Shown here: piece after piece, positions 26,701 through 33,493 of the stretch
Layout: each line of letters opens with the position of its first letter
How positions within the stretch are numbered: the stretch's first letter is position 1
DNA from: CAYUXU01 sp964489695
GTDB lineage: Bacteria > Bacillota_I > Bacilli_A > Erysipelotrichales > Erysipelotrichaceae
Length of the DNA stretch: 64,000 nt
Direction of reading: 5' to 3'
NCBI GenBank assembly: GCA_964489695.1
Contig: CAZAZP010000002.1
Coordinates: 1-64,000 of the forward strand
Position numbers and translations under genes: made by a program
Notes under the pieces: generated by a model
Databases searched by the model: none
The model's input: the letters and a program-made list of their open reading frames with translations, nothing else
What the model was told of the DNA's origin: nothing

Positions 26701-26765
26701 TTTTTCTTAGCTTTTTTTGGTTCAGTAACTTTCTTGATTTCTTTTGTTGTTTCATTGTTTTCCAT
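23745..26765 (-). CDS. ponA: Class A penicillin-binding protein (PBP1-type transglycosylase/transpeptidase)
   Basis: This 1006-residue protein polymerises and cross-links peptidoglycan. A Lys-rich cytosolic head is followed by a membrane anchor (about 31-53), then a GT51 domain with IEDARFFSHNGFD (about 109) and KILEIGMAIDLEK. The transpeptidase has the active-site Ser in PGSSIKP, SYN, and KTGTSDYG. The tail has a PASTA-like module (HIPNFTSKTQVDDF) and beta-rich segments. The GT51 motif 2 is divergent (GASTFSMQLVDN in place of GGSTITQQL) and is followed by an insertion of about 35 residues. The ponA-recU pair is conserved in Bacilli. Confidence 0.94.
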   Translation of the reverse strand: MENNETTKEIKKVTEPKKAKKKNKTLAQKLSTVVLVLIIGALVATASGFLYIRAVMQQAPTLELEKISSKEGTKIFFEDGTFMASLAAFERENITFDDLGHDVVDAFLAIEDARFFSHNGFDLPRFTRAFLNNLRRGDLGEGASTFSMQLVDNAYDSFFSEMIYGPYNEYLKSDGATPGSFTAKVERLKMNIRKINAKILEIGMAIDLEKLISKQQIMENYLNKIYFGAGSTRGIQNAALYFFNKPASDLSLVEAAFLAGVINAPSAYNPWANLAKAKKRTTDVLYQMHYHGYISDQEYKLALKVELEDLLVDPDAIGIFTKGQYITVVNTVIAEAKSLGYDPFNSTMHIYTSVRKDVQDTIEDMEQGKTNVVYPHKLLESAVTAIENNTGRIVGIGGGRKTAMLGYNRATESNFQPGSSIKPVLSYALAFDYLGWSTSHVIEDRPAFYTGTNIVIRNADGNYRGDVTLMRAVAQSYNLPAYLTLVEVQNKLGTKKIREYLTSLGFRDSSVANYNAQYAIGGSNFMVSPLEMTAAHSVLYSGGAYTKPHIIDRIDIEGNESYEASFSKTQVISPEAAYLVSRLTLEAVNNSIGRYMELLKRNHPIFGKTGTSDYGESGKPYGIPVGAAKEKWMVIANSQYTFGIWIGFDKPVKGEGTYLKEEYQRMNITGKMARVILDALEKGQPKATDLKRPSGITSITHILGTYPYAAPVAGMDPKYVAVGLIKKEFATLTSLVDNTIIEPLKEFNVLVNATTPTTQNLAFNFEPYPGKIGLDPTYDLILTQSNGKVAVRTTGNHLFLPSWLYGGIGYKIAIYDDSDQLLQVLNFTEPAGNVVINATPGVTLKVCGYYGYLTGEKKGEEICRTITITDETIHIPNFTSKTQVDDFITTYSLSNWSYENMPAPTINTINTIVGAYRGSLKINNMEIYLSQLNLTTKVRRNVDWQIGLPQDKSFSEVVTWGNNLGATVTSDTLSNSDPVTEYIIAGNSYAPGDLVNLSSLQTFKVS

Positions 26766-26776
26766 AAGATCTCCTT

Positions 26777-27340
26777 TTAGAAATATAATTGATCAATCAC
26801 TTTAATGTAATCAACGGGAATTAGATAATTATAAGGAATGAGAAAAGCGTGTTTTAAAAACCAGCTATAAGGAATTGAGCGCTTTGCCGCTTGGGCTAAC
26901 TCGATAATTAATTTCGCTTCGACGAAATAAGTTTCCTGATAAGCGTTGAAGCGAATAATCAAAAAGGCTAGAGCTTGCTGGTTTAAGACCGCGTGGAGAT
27001 GATCAATTTGGTGGAGTGCGATATTTTTTAACGCAAAAGAAGTTTTATTACTGGTTTCTTTAGCTTCAAAATCTAAGGCTTTACCCCGGTATACCCCATT
27101 ATAATCGGTAGTACTGGGTAACTGATAATAGGCCTCCACAATTTTAGCAGCTTGGCGTTTGGGGTAATCGACCCGTACGACTTGAATCGGGATAGGTTTT
27201 TTATAGACAATGGCTTTATCTTGTTCGCGATAGAATTGATTGCTGAGATTTAAATCATATTCTAGGCTCATTCCCCGAGATTTTGTGCTTGCTGGTTTGC
27301 TGGCTAAACTTTTTTTTATCCCACCTGGATAGTTGACCAT
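26777..27340 (-). CDS. recU: Holliday junction resolvase RecU
   Basis: RecU cuts Holliday junctions and modulates RecA. The 187-residue protein shows NRGMS-like SRGMSLEYDLN at the N-terminus, AIVYKKPIPIQVVRVDYP, the catalytic core YRGKALDFEAKET with the Asp and Glu-x-Lys of a restriction-like nuclease fold, then HQIDHL and the aromatic SIPYSWF region. It lies 11 bases upstream of the PBP gene on the same strand and is divergent from gpsB. Confidence 0.95.
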   Translation of the reverse strand: MVNYPGGIKKSLASKPASTKSRGMSLEYDLNLSNQFYREQDKAIVYKKPIPIQVVRVDYPKRQAAKIVEAYYQLPSTTDYNGVYRGKALDFEAKETSNKTSFALKNIALHQIDHLHAVLNQQALAFLIIRFNAYQETYFVEAKLIIELAQAAKRSIPYSWFLKHAFLIPYNYLIPVDYIKVIDQLYF

Positions 27341-27479
27341 GTCACTCCTTTTTGGTTAAGATTAATTAACCAACTACATTATAATAAAAAAGCTGATTCA
27401 ATAGCAAACAAAACGACGTTTATGGTCGTTTTCTGACTATTAGCTCAATGTGATTTATCGGATATTTTCTTAATTTTTA

Positions 27480-27488
27480 TGGTATGAT
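27480..27488 (+). promoter_or_regulatory. Extended -10 promoter of gpsB
   Basis: TGG followed by TATGAT (27483-27488), 27 bases before gpsB. No convincing -35 was seen. Confidence 0.45.
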
Positions 27489-27515
27489 AATGGTGATAAT
27501 AATTGAGGTGATCAG

Positions 27516-27839
27516 ATGAGTAATCAACGAAATTATAATGTTCGAAAAATCTATGATTTAGAGTTTTCTTTAGATTTTAAAGGTTATGCTCCCCAAGAAG
27601 TGGACAGTGTGTTAGATCAAGTAATGGCGGATTATCTCCAGTTTGATCAATTAGAGACTGCCTATCAAACTGCTTTAACTGAGTTAAAGCAACAACTTGC
27701 CCAAAAGGAAGCTACCATCATTGAATTACAAAGCCAATTGAAAGCTAAAGTCAGCAGTGCGGAAGACAATCCGAACCAAGTAGACTTAATGAAAAGAATT
27801 GCGCGGCTTGAAGCACTAGTGTATAATAAAGACCAATGA
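27516..27839 (+). CDS. gpsB: Cell-division and wall-synthesis coordinator GpsB
   Basis: GpsB is a DivIVA-like adaptor that moves class A PBPs between side wall and septum. The 107-residue protein has the membrane-associating N-terminal domain (IYDLEFSLDFKGYAPQEVDSVLDQVMADY), a heptad coiled coil (LKQQLAQKEATIIELQSQLKAK) and a short C-terminal trimerising helix (VDLMKRIARLEALVYN). Its partner PBP1 is encoded divergently two genes away. The last codons contain the rnpB promoter, and the stop codon lies in the 5' strand of the RNase P RNA P1 helix. Confidence 0.95.
   Translation: MSNQRNYNVRKIYDLEFSLDFKGYAPQEVDSVLDQVMADYLQFDQLETAYQTALTELKQQLAQKEATIIELQSQLKAKVSSAEDNPNQVDLMKRIARLEALVYNKDQ
27799..27827 (+). 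promoter_or_regulatory. Promoter of rnpB within gpsB
   Basis: TTGCGC (27799-27804), a 17-base spacer and TATAAT (27822-27827) lie inside the gpsB coding sequence. Transcription would start at about 27833-27835, exactly at the P1 helix. Confidence 0.75.
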
Positions 27840-28180
27840 CACCGGGACAACTGCTAGCAATAGAGGAAAGTCCATGCTCGCACTACCTGCGATGGTAGTA
27901 GTGATTATGCAAGATGAAACCATAAATCTTGGCAGGAAACTGACGGCGGATGAAATTCTAAGGCTTAACAGCTAAGAAAGACATCTATAAAAGTGCCATA
28001 GAGACGAGGCTTTAAGAAATTAAAGCAGTGGAACGAGGTAAACCCCATAAGCGAGAAACCCAAATTTGGTAGGGGAACTTTAGCGGATGAAATGAAATCC
28101 AACAAAGACATAGCGATATGTAGATAGATAGTTGTCACTTTTTTAAAGGACAGAACATGGCTTATAAGGTGTCATTGGTT
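27833..28180 (+). ncRNA. rnpB: RNase P RNA, type B
   Basis: RnpB is the catalytic RNA that trims tRNA 5' leaders. The ends pair perfectly over 11 bases (CCAATGACACC at 27833-27843 with GGTGTCATTGG at 28170-28180), forming P1. Universal core elements are present: GAGGAAAGTCCATGCTCGCAC (P4 5' strand region, near 27868), GAAACCATAAATCTTGGCAG, GAGAAACCCAAATTTGGTAG, and ACAGAACATGGCTTAT near the 3' end (P4 3' strand). The length (about 350) and layout are typical of Bacillus-type B RNA, and the gene follows gpsB as in Bacillus. Confidence 0.97.
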
Positions 28181-28183
28181 AAA

Positions 28184-28207
28184 AAAGGCTAAGCCTTTTT
28201 TTATTTT
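28184..28207 (+). terminator. Terminator of rnpB
   Basis: AAAAAGGC and GCCTTTTT pair around a TAA loop with a long T run, directly after P1. Confidence 0.9.
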
Positions 28208-28233
28208 ACATTTAAGCTGATTATTGCTATAAT
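28205..28233 (+). promoter_or_regulatory. Promoter of rodZ-pgsA
   Basis: TTTACA (28205-28210), a 17-base spacer and an extended -10 (TGC then TATAAT, 28228-28233). Confidence 0.7.
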
Positions 28234-28257
28234 TATAGCGATTTATGGAGGTCAGTT

Positions 28258-29121
28258 ATGACGCATGTCGGAAAGCTGCTCAAAGAAAAACGTCAAACGG
28301 CGGGTTTATCCTTAACCCAGATTTCCCGTCAAACTAAAATCACGCTGGCTCAATTAGAAGCGGTAGAAGCGGGAGATGTCAGTTATTTCAGTGATGACCC
28401 ATCTTTTTATCGTTTTCGGGCGTTAAACTACGGTCGGATTTTAGGTGTGCCAGTCAAAGAACTAACTCCGTTGATTGAAGCTGATATTGATCAATATTAT
28501 CAAGAACTGAGCGCCTCAAAACAAATTAAGCACGAAGAAATCAATCAAGGAGTGAAAAAGAAAATAATTGAGACTAGTCAACTGTCTCGTTCGTTAGATA
28601 TTCCTTGGTTGAGTATGATTTTAGTCATCGTGATTGTTTTAGGAACGATCAGTTTTGTTTTATTGAAATATATTTGGCCAAAACCACCAGCTGGTGAAGA
28701 TTTAAAGGGCGTCGGGGTAGTTTTACCGCTTGTGGTTAAACCAAATGATGCCTTTAATCCCATCGAAGAACCGGATTTACCCGCAACCACTTTAAGTGTC
28801 AAAAAAATTGATGCTAATCATTACGAAGTTACCGGGTATCCAGCTGAAGCAACTTTAAACTTAACGATTGGACACCAAACTACTTATTTATGGTTTAAAC
28901 AAAATAATAAATTTCTGGCTAATCCCAAGTCGGGTGAAGTATATGGCAACTTGAGCCAAGTAACGGCCTTAAAAGTGCCACTTAAAATCAAGCCCAATGA
29001 TGAAGTCACAATTGAGATTGGTTTGTTTAGTCGGATTACGATGGCCTTGGATGAACTAGCGATTCCGCTAAACCAAGCTTATCCAGCGGGTCGAGTGAAA
29101 TTAACTTTAGTATTTAAATAA
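28258..29121 (+). CDS. rodZ: RodZ-like cytoskeletal/helix-turn-helix membrane protein (YmfM)
   Basis: RodZ links the MreB cytoskeleton to the wall-elongation machinery. The 287-residue protein has an N-terminal HTH_25 domain (GKLLKEKRQTAGLSLTQISRQTKITLAQLEAVEAGD, split here by description only), an inner region, a single membrane segment (about 117-140, ending KYIWP) and an extracytoplasmic beta-rich RodZ C-terminal domain. In B. subtilis ymfM precedes pgsA-cinA-recA-rny, as here apart from the missing cinA. An ATGGAGG element precedes the ATG. Confidence 0.9.
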   Translation: MTHVGKLLKEKRQTAGLSLTQISRQTKITLAQLEAVEAGDVSYFSDDPSFYRFRALNYGRILGVPVKELTPLIEADIDQYYQELSASKQIKHEEINQGVKKKIIETSQLSRSLDIPWLSMILVIVIVLGTISFVLLKYIWPKPPAGEDLKGVGVVLPLVVKPNDAFNPIEEPDLPATTLSVKKIDANHYEVTGYPAEATLNLTIGHQTTYLWFKQNNKFLANPKSGEVYGNLSQVTALKVPLKIKPNDEVTIEIGLFSRITMALDELAIPLNQAYPAGRVKLTLVFK

Positions 29122-29131
29122 GAGGTATGTT

Positions 29132-29725
29132 ATGAATCTTCCAAATAAATTATCGCTTTTTCGCATATTCTTAGTGCCAGTTATTATCGTGGTGTTAATT
29201 TTTCCTTATGGCCAATTTAATCTCGTCTTACCATTAATTAGAATCGAGAACATCTTAATTCCAGCTCAGAATTTGATAGTGTTGGCTTTATTTGTTTTAG
29301 CCACATTTACTGACTTTTTGGATGGACTAATTGCTCGACGCCAAGGTTTAATTACTACTTTAGGTAAGTTCTTAGATCCAATTGCGGATAAATTATTGGT
29401 TAATACTTTGTTTATTGTCTTAGCTTGTCAGGGTGCAGTACGCTTAGTGCCAGTCTTGATTATGATTTGGCGTGATGTTGTCGTTGATGGTATCCGGATG
29501 GTGGCCAGTGAAAAAAATGTGGTAATCGCAGCTGGGTTATTAGGGAAGCTTAAAACCGCTTTACAAATGCTGGCTTTAATTGTGGTGCTATTAAATAATG
29601 TTCCATTTGAATTATTCCAGATTCCAATGGCTTCCTTTTTAGTTTGGTTAGCGATGCTGGTCTCTGTTTTAGGTGGCATTTCATATTTCTTGCAAGTCAG
29701 AAATTTGATTTTCCCCTCAGTCTAG
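29132..29725 (+). CDS. pgsA: CDP-diacylglycerol--glycerol-3-phosphate 3-phosphatidyltransferase
   Basis: PgsA makes phosphatidylglycerol phosphate in the membrane. The 197-residue protein has about five membrane segments and the CDP-alcohol phosphotransferase motif DG-x2-AR-x8-G-x3-D-x3-D (DFLDGLIARRQG through GKFLDPIADKLL, about residues 65-90). NLPNKLSLFRIFLVP at the N-terminus is typical. It follows rodZ by ten bases. Confidence 0.96.
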   Translation: MNLPNKLSLFRIFLVPVIIVVLIFPYGQFNLVLPLIRIENILIPAQNLIVLALFVLATFTDFLDGLIARRQGLITTLGKFLDPIADKLLVNTLFIVLACQGAVRLVPVLIMIWRDVVVDGIRMVASEKNVVIAAGLLGKLKTALQMLALIVVLLNNVPFELFQIPMASFLVWLAMLVSVLGGISYFLQVRNLIFPSV

Positions 29726-29770
29726 GAATCTGAGTTACACTTAAATATAATAGAAGAGAAGGAGAATAAC

Positions 29771-30766
29771 ATGGCTAAGGATAAAAATAATGCCTTATTA
29801 GAAGATACACTGAAGCAAATAGAGAAACAATATGGTAAAGGCTCGATTATGAAATTAGGTGATCGGGCGAGTATTGATATTGATGCCATCAGCAGTGGCT
29901 CTTTAGCCATTGATTATGCTTTAGGCGTGGGTGGTTATCCCAAAGGACGAATTATCGAAATCTATGGACCCGAATCAAGCGGTAAAACGACTTTAGCTTT
30001 ACATGCGATTGCGGAAGTCCAAAAATCAGGTGGGAAAGCAGCGTTTATTGATGCAGAGCACGCGATTGATCCAACTTACTCCAAAGCCTTAGGGGTGGAT
30101 ATTGACGAACTGATATTATCGCAACCTGATAGTGGTGAACAAGCTTTAGAAATTGCGGAGATGTTAATTCGTAGTGGTGCGATTGATTTAATTGTCGTGG
30201 ACTCGGTGGCGGCTTTAGTTCCCCAAGCTGAACTAGATGGCGAAATGAGTGACGCTAATATTGGCTTACAAGCTCGTTTAATGTCAAAAGCGATGCGAAA
30301 ACTAGCGGGAGTCATGAACCGTAGTGAATGTACGACGATTTTTATTAACCAATTACGAGAAAAAGTTGGGATTATGTTTGGTAATCCAGAAGTAACCTCA
30401 GGCGGACGAGCTTTAAAGTTTTATTCTTCAGTTCGGGTAGATATTCGTCGGGGTGAAGCGATTAAAAACGGAACCGATATTATTGGCAATAAAGCCAATG
30501 TTAAAATTGTCAAAAATAAAGTAGCACCACCATTTAAAGTAGCTTCAGTTGAAATCATGTATGGACAAGGCTTATCAAAGACTGGTGAACTGGTTGATTT
30601 AGCGGTGGATTTCGAGATTATTGATAAAAGTGGGGCTTGGTATTCCTATGCTGGTGATAAGATTGGCCAAGGCCGCGAAGCAGCGAAAGCCTACTTAGCG
30701 AGTTATCCAGAAAAAATGGCTGAGATTACGACTCTAGTAAAAGAAAAAATGTTAAACCGAGAATGA
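29771..30766 (+). CDS. recA: Recombinase RecA
   Basis: RecA forms filaments on single-stranded DNA, drives homologous pairing and triggers SOS cleavage. The 331-residue protein has KGSIMKLGD, Walker A GPESSGKTTLAL (about 65), the VVDSVAAL Walker B strand, QARLMSKAMRKL and the L2 region with GGRALKFYSSVR. The acidic C-terminal tail is very short (VKEKMLNRE). A TATAAT at 29746-29751 gives a local promoter, but I see no GAAC-N4-GTTC-type LexA box upstream. Confidence 0.98.
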   Translation: MAKDKNNALLEDTLKQIEKQYGKGSIMKLGDRASIDIDAISSGSLAIDYALGVGGYPKGRIIEIYGPESSGKTTLALHAIAEVQKSGGKAAFIDAEHAIDPTYSKALGVDIDELILSQPDSGEQALEIAEMLIRSGAIDLIVVDSVAALVPQAELDGEMSDANIGLQARLMSKAMRKLAGVMNRSECTTIFINQLREKVGIMFGNPEVTSGGRALKFYSSVRVDIRRGEAIKNGTDIIGNKANVKIVKNKVAPPFKVASVEIMYGQGLSKTGELVDLAVDFEIIDKSGAWYSYAGDKIGQGREAAKAYLASYPEKMAEITTLVKEKMLNRE

Positions 30767-30790
30767 AGCTAAGTGCTTCATTTTTATTTT
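30762..30790 (+). terminator. Terminator of recA
   Basis: AATGAAGC pairs with GCTTCATT around TAAGT, overlapping the recA stop and followed by TTTTTATTTT. Confidence 0.85.
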
Positions 30791-30812
30791 CCGGGTTTTT
30801 TTGGTAAAACAG

Positions 30813-30841
30813 TTGAGAAAATCAGTAAGTTTCGGTACAAT
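30813..30841 (+). promoter_or_regulatory. Promoter of rny-ymdB
   Basis: TTGAGA (30813-30818), a 17-base spacer and TACAAT (30836-30841), about 47 bases before rny. Confidence 0.75.
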
Positions 30842-30888
30842 AATACTGTATATTAAAATATATATTAGAAGGACATGAGGTAAAAAAC

Positions 30889-32442
30889 ATGCAAGAACTA
30901 GGTTTTTACATCTTGTCTGGTAGCATTGGTGTCGTGCTGGGCGTCCTAATTGTCTTAGGTCTCAACCGTTTAGGCTTAAGTAAAGCCCAACAAACATCAA
31001 TAACTTTGATTGAAGAAGCTAATTTAAAAGTAGACAATATTATCCGGCAAGCTAATTTAGAAGCTAAAACGCAAGTTTATGAACTACGTTTAGCCGCCGA
31101 GAAAGAAGTTAAGGAATTAAGACAAAGTGTTAAAGATCAAGAACACAAATTATTACGTCGTGAAGATAATCTAAATTTTCGCGATGAATCTTTAACGCAA
31201 AAAGAAAAAGATACTGAAAAGAAACATCAAGAAGTTAGCCGACGATTAAATGTACTAGAAAAGATGGAGCAAGATTTACAAACTCAAATAGCCGCTCAAA
31301 TCACAGAATTTGAACGAATCTCTCATATGAGTTCTGAAGAAGCAAAGCATGAGTTGATGGAACAAGTAGAACGTCAAACTCAAAATGAAATAACAGCTTA
31401 TATAAAAGATAAAGAAGATGAAGCTAAAACTAAAGCGAGCGATATTGCGAAAAATATCATTGCTTTAGCAATTCAACGTTATGCGCAAGAGGAAGCAACT
31501 GAAAGAACGGTTTCAGTGGTCAACTTGCCAAATGAAGACATGAAAGGGCGCATTATCGGTCGCGAAGGCCGCAACATTCGCGCAATTGAACAAGCAACAG
31601 GAGTTGATTTGATTATAGATGATACCCCTGAAGTTATTACGATTTCTTGTTTTGATCCAATTCGGCGTGAAGTTGCCAAAATGGCGGTGGAATATTTAAT
31701 TAAAGATGGTCGGATTCAACCTGGCCGAATTGAAGAAGTTGTTTATAAAATGCAAAGTGAACTAGAAGAAACGATTATTAAAGCAGGTGAAGATGCCATC
31801 TTTAAATTGGGTCTTGGTAAAATGGATCGTGAATTAGTTAAGCTTTTAGGCCGCTTAAAATATCGTTACAGTTATGGCCAAAATGCTTTACAACATAGTA
31901 TGGAAGTCGCTCATATTAGTGGCATGTTAGCAGCTGAGCTAGGCTTAAATCAAAGTTTAGCGAAACGTGCTGGGTTACTTCATGATATAGGGAAAGCCGT
32001 TGATTTTGAAATGGAAGGTAGCCACGTTGAGCTTGGCAAGAAGTTTGCGAAGAAATATGGGGAACATGATGTGATAATTAATGCGATTGAATCACATCAT
32101 GGCGATGTTCCACCAACTAACATAATTTCCAATTTAGTAGAAGCTGCTGATACTTTAAGTGCAGCACGTCCCGGGGCCCGCTTTGAATCATTTGAAAATT
32201 ATATTCAACGACTCGAACAATTAGAAAAGATCGCTACTTCCTTTACTGGCGTAGAAGCCGCTTATGCGATTTCAGCTGGTCGAGAAATTCGGGTAATGGT
32301 CGTACCAGATCAATTGGATGACACCGCTACCCATCGAATTGCGCGTGAAATTAAGGATAAAATTGAAGCAGAACTTACTTATCCTGGTCAAGTAAAAGTG
32401 ACAGTAATCCGAGAAGTTCGGGCTGCTGAGATTGCTAAATAG
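30889..32442 (+). CDS. rny: Ribonuclease Y
   Basis: RNase Y is the membrane-tethered endonuclease that starts mRNA decay in many Firmicutes. The 517-residue protein has an N-terminal membrane segment (about 6-28), a long charged coiled coil (about 30-190), a KH domain (GRIIGREGRNIRAIEQATGVDLIIDD, described by its GxxG turn) and an HD domain with LLHDIGKAVDFE and the ESHHGD segment. The order recA-rny-ymdB is conserved. The stop shares one base with the ymdB GTG start. Confidence 0.97.
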   Translation: MQELGFYILSGSIGVVLGVLIVLGLNRLGLSKAQQTSITLIEEANLKVDNIIRQANLEAKTQVYELRLAAEKEVKELRQSVKDQEHKLLRREDNLNFRDESLTQKEKDTEKKHQEVSRRLNVLEKMEQDLQTQIAAQITEFERISHMSSEEAKHELMEQVERQTQNEITAYIKDKEDEAKTKASDIAKNIIALAIQRYAQEEATERTVSVVNLPNEDMKGRIIGREGRNIRAIEQATGVDLIIDDTPEVITISCFDPIRREVAKMAVEYLIKDGRIQPGRIEEVVYKMQSELEETIIKAGEDAIFKLGLGKMDRELVKLLGRLKYRYSYGQNALQHSMEVAHISGMLAAELGLNQSLAKRAGLLHDIGKAVDFEMEGSHVELGKKFAKKYGEHDVIINAIESHHGDVPPTNIISNLVEAADTLSAARPGARFESFENYIQRLEQLEKIATSFTGVEAAYAISAGREIRVMVVPDQLDDTATHRIAREIKDKIEAELTYPGQVKVTVIREVRAAEIAK

Positions 32443-33203
32443 TGAAAATTCTTTTTATTGGTGATATTGTTGGTAAAATGGGCCGCTTAGCTGTAGCTGA
32501 GTGGCTACCTGTTTTAAAAAAACAACATCAGTTTGATTTAGTGATTGCAAATGGTGAAAACGCTGCCCATGGCAAAGGGTTAACGAAAAAGACCTTTGAT
32601 CAATTAATTGCAGGTGGGATTGATATTATTACCCTAGGCAATCATACATTTGCGAAACAAAATATCTATGAAATTTTAGATGACCCGCGGTTAGTGCGAC
32701 CAATTAATCTTATACCTAAAACAGGTGGCGCAGGTTATCGTCTGGTTCAAGTTCATGGTATCCGGATTTTGATTGCGAATATTTGTGGCCAAATCTTTAT
32801 GGATAATGTTGATCCGGATCCTTTTAAAGCGATTCGACCAGTCCTGGCTGAGTCAGCTGAAATAAAGATTGTTGATTTTCATGGCGAGGCGACCAGTGAA
32901 AAAATTGCCTTTGCTTATCAATTTAGTAGTGAATTAACTGCGATTATTGGGACACATACCCATGTTCAAACCGCTGATGAACGAATTATTAATGGTTGTG
33001 GCTTTATTAGCGATGTCGGAATGACTGGCCCATATGAAAGTGTCTTAGGTCGCGATACAGCAGAAGTTTTAGTAAAATTACTTACCCAAGAAAAAACCCA
33101 TTATACGATTAGTGATAATCCAGCGGTCTTTTCAGCGGTAATAATTGAAACTGATGAGCAGTATCGGACGGTGAAACTCGAAAGATTACAGTTTCGCCCC
33201 TGA
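32442..33203 (+). CDS. ymdB: YmdB family metallophosphoesterase (2',3'-cyclic nucleotide phosphodiesterase)
   Basis: A 253-residue calcineurin-like phosphoesterase. Metal-binding motifs are IGDIVGKMGR, NGENAAHGKGL, TLGNHTFAK and GTHTHVQTADE. In B. subtilis YmdB hydrolyses 2',3'-cyclic nucleotides and affects biofilm and motility, and its gene follows rny as here. Translation begins at GTG on the last base of the rny stop, a tightly coupled arrangement. Such cyclic nucleotides are RNA-decay products, which fits the pairing with RNase Y. Confidence 0.95.
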   Translation: MKILFIGDIVGKMGRLAVAEWLPVLKKQHQFDLVIANGENAAHGKGLTKKTFDQLIAGGIDIITLGNHTFAKQNIYEILDDPRLVRPINLIPKTGGAGYRLVQVHGIRILIANICGQIFMDNVDPDPFKAIRPVLAESAEIKIVDFHGEATSEKIAFAYQFSSELTAIIGTHTHVQTADERIINGCGFISDVGMTGPYESVLGRDTAEVLVKLLTQEKTHYTISDNPAVFSAVIIETDEQYRTVKLERLQFRP

Positions 33204-33240
33204 CAGTTTTTAAAGATTCCCGCTTAAAATATGATAAATA

Positions 33241-33249
33241 TGTTATAAT
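33241..33249 (+). promoter_or_regulatory. Extended -10 promoter of the ferredoxin gene
   Basis: TGT followed by TATAAT (33244-33249), 27 bases before the ferredoxin ATG. The -35 is not evident. Confidence 0.55.
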
Positions 33250-33275
33250 TAAACGGTAATAAAGGAGGACTAACG

Positions 33276-33452
33276 ATGCCTGTCGTAGTTGACCAAGATT
33301 TATGTATTAGTTGCGGTGCATGTATTAGTGTCTGTCCCGTTTCGGCTTTATTTATGAATGATGATGATAAAGCTGAGTGTGAACCGTCACTCTGTATTGA
33401 CTGTGGAGCTTGTATCCCAGTTTGTCCGGTAACTGCAATAGTACAGCAATAA
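33276..33452 (+). CDS. Small ferredoxin with two [4Fe-4S] clusters
   Basis: A 58-residue protein with two C-x2-C-x2-C-x3-CP motifs (CISCGACISVCP near residue 10 and CIDCGACIPVCP near residue 40). This is the classic clostridial 2[4Fe-4S] ferredoxin, a soluble low-potential electron carrier. A strong AAAGGAGG site precedes the ATG, and it has its own promoter and terminator. The next gene encodes MiaB, a radical-SAM enzyme that needs electrons; that this ferredoxin serves it is only inference. Confidence 0.95.
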   Translation: MPVVVDQDLCISCGACISVCPVSALFMNDDDKAECEPSLCIDCGACIPVCPVTAIVQQ

Positions 33453-33475
33453 GTCAAGTTAACCTTGACTTTTTT
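33451..33475 (+). terminator. Terminator of the ferredoxin gene
   Basis: AAGTCAAG and CTTGACTT pair around TTAAC, followed by TTTTT, starting in the stop codon. Confidence 0.85.
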
Positions 33476-33493
33476 TAACAGGAGTAATAATTC

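Noticed and set aside
29726..29770. SOS (LexA) box before recA
   Set aside because: No GAAC-N4-GTTC-like palindrome is visible; only a TATAAT was found.
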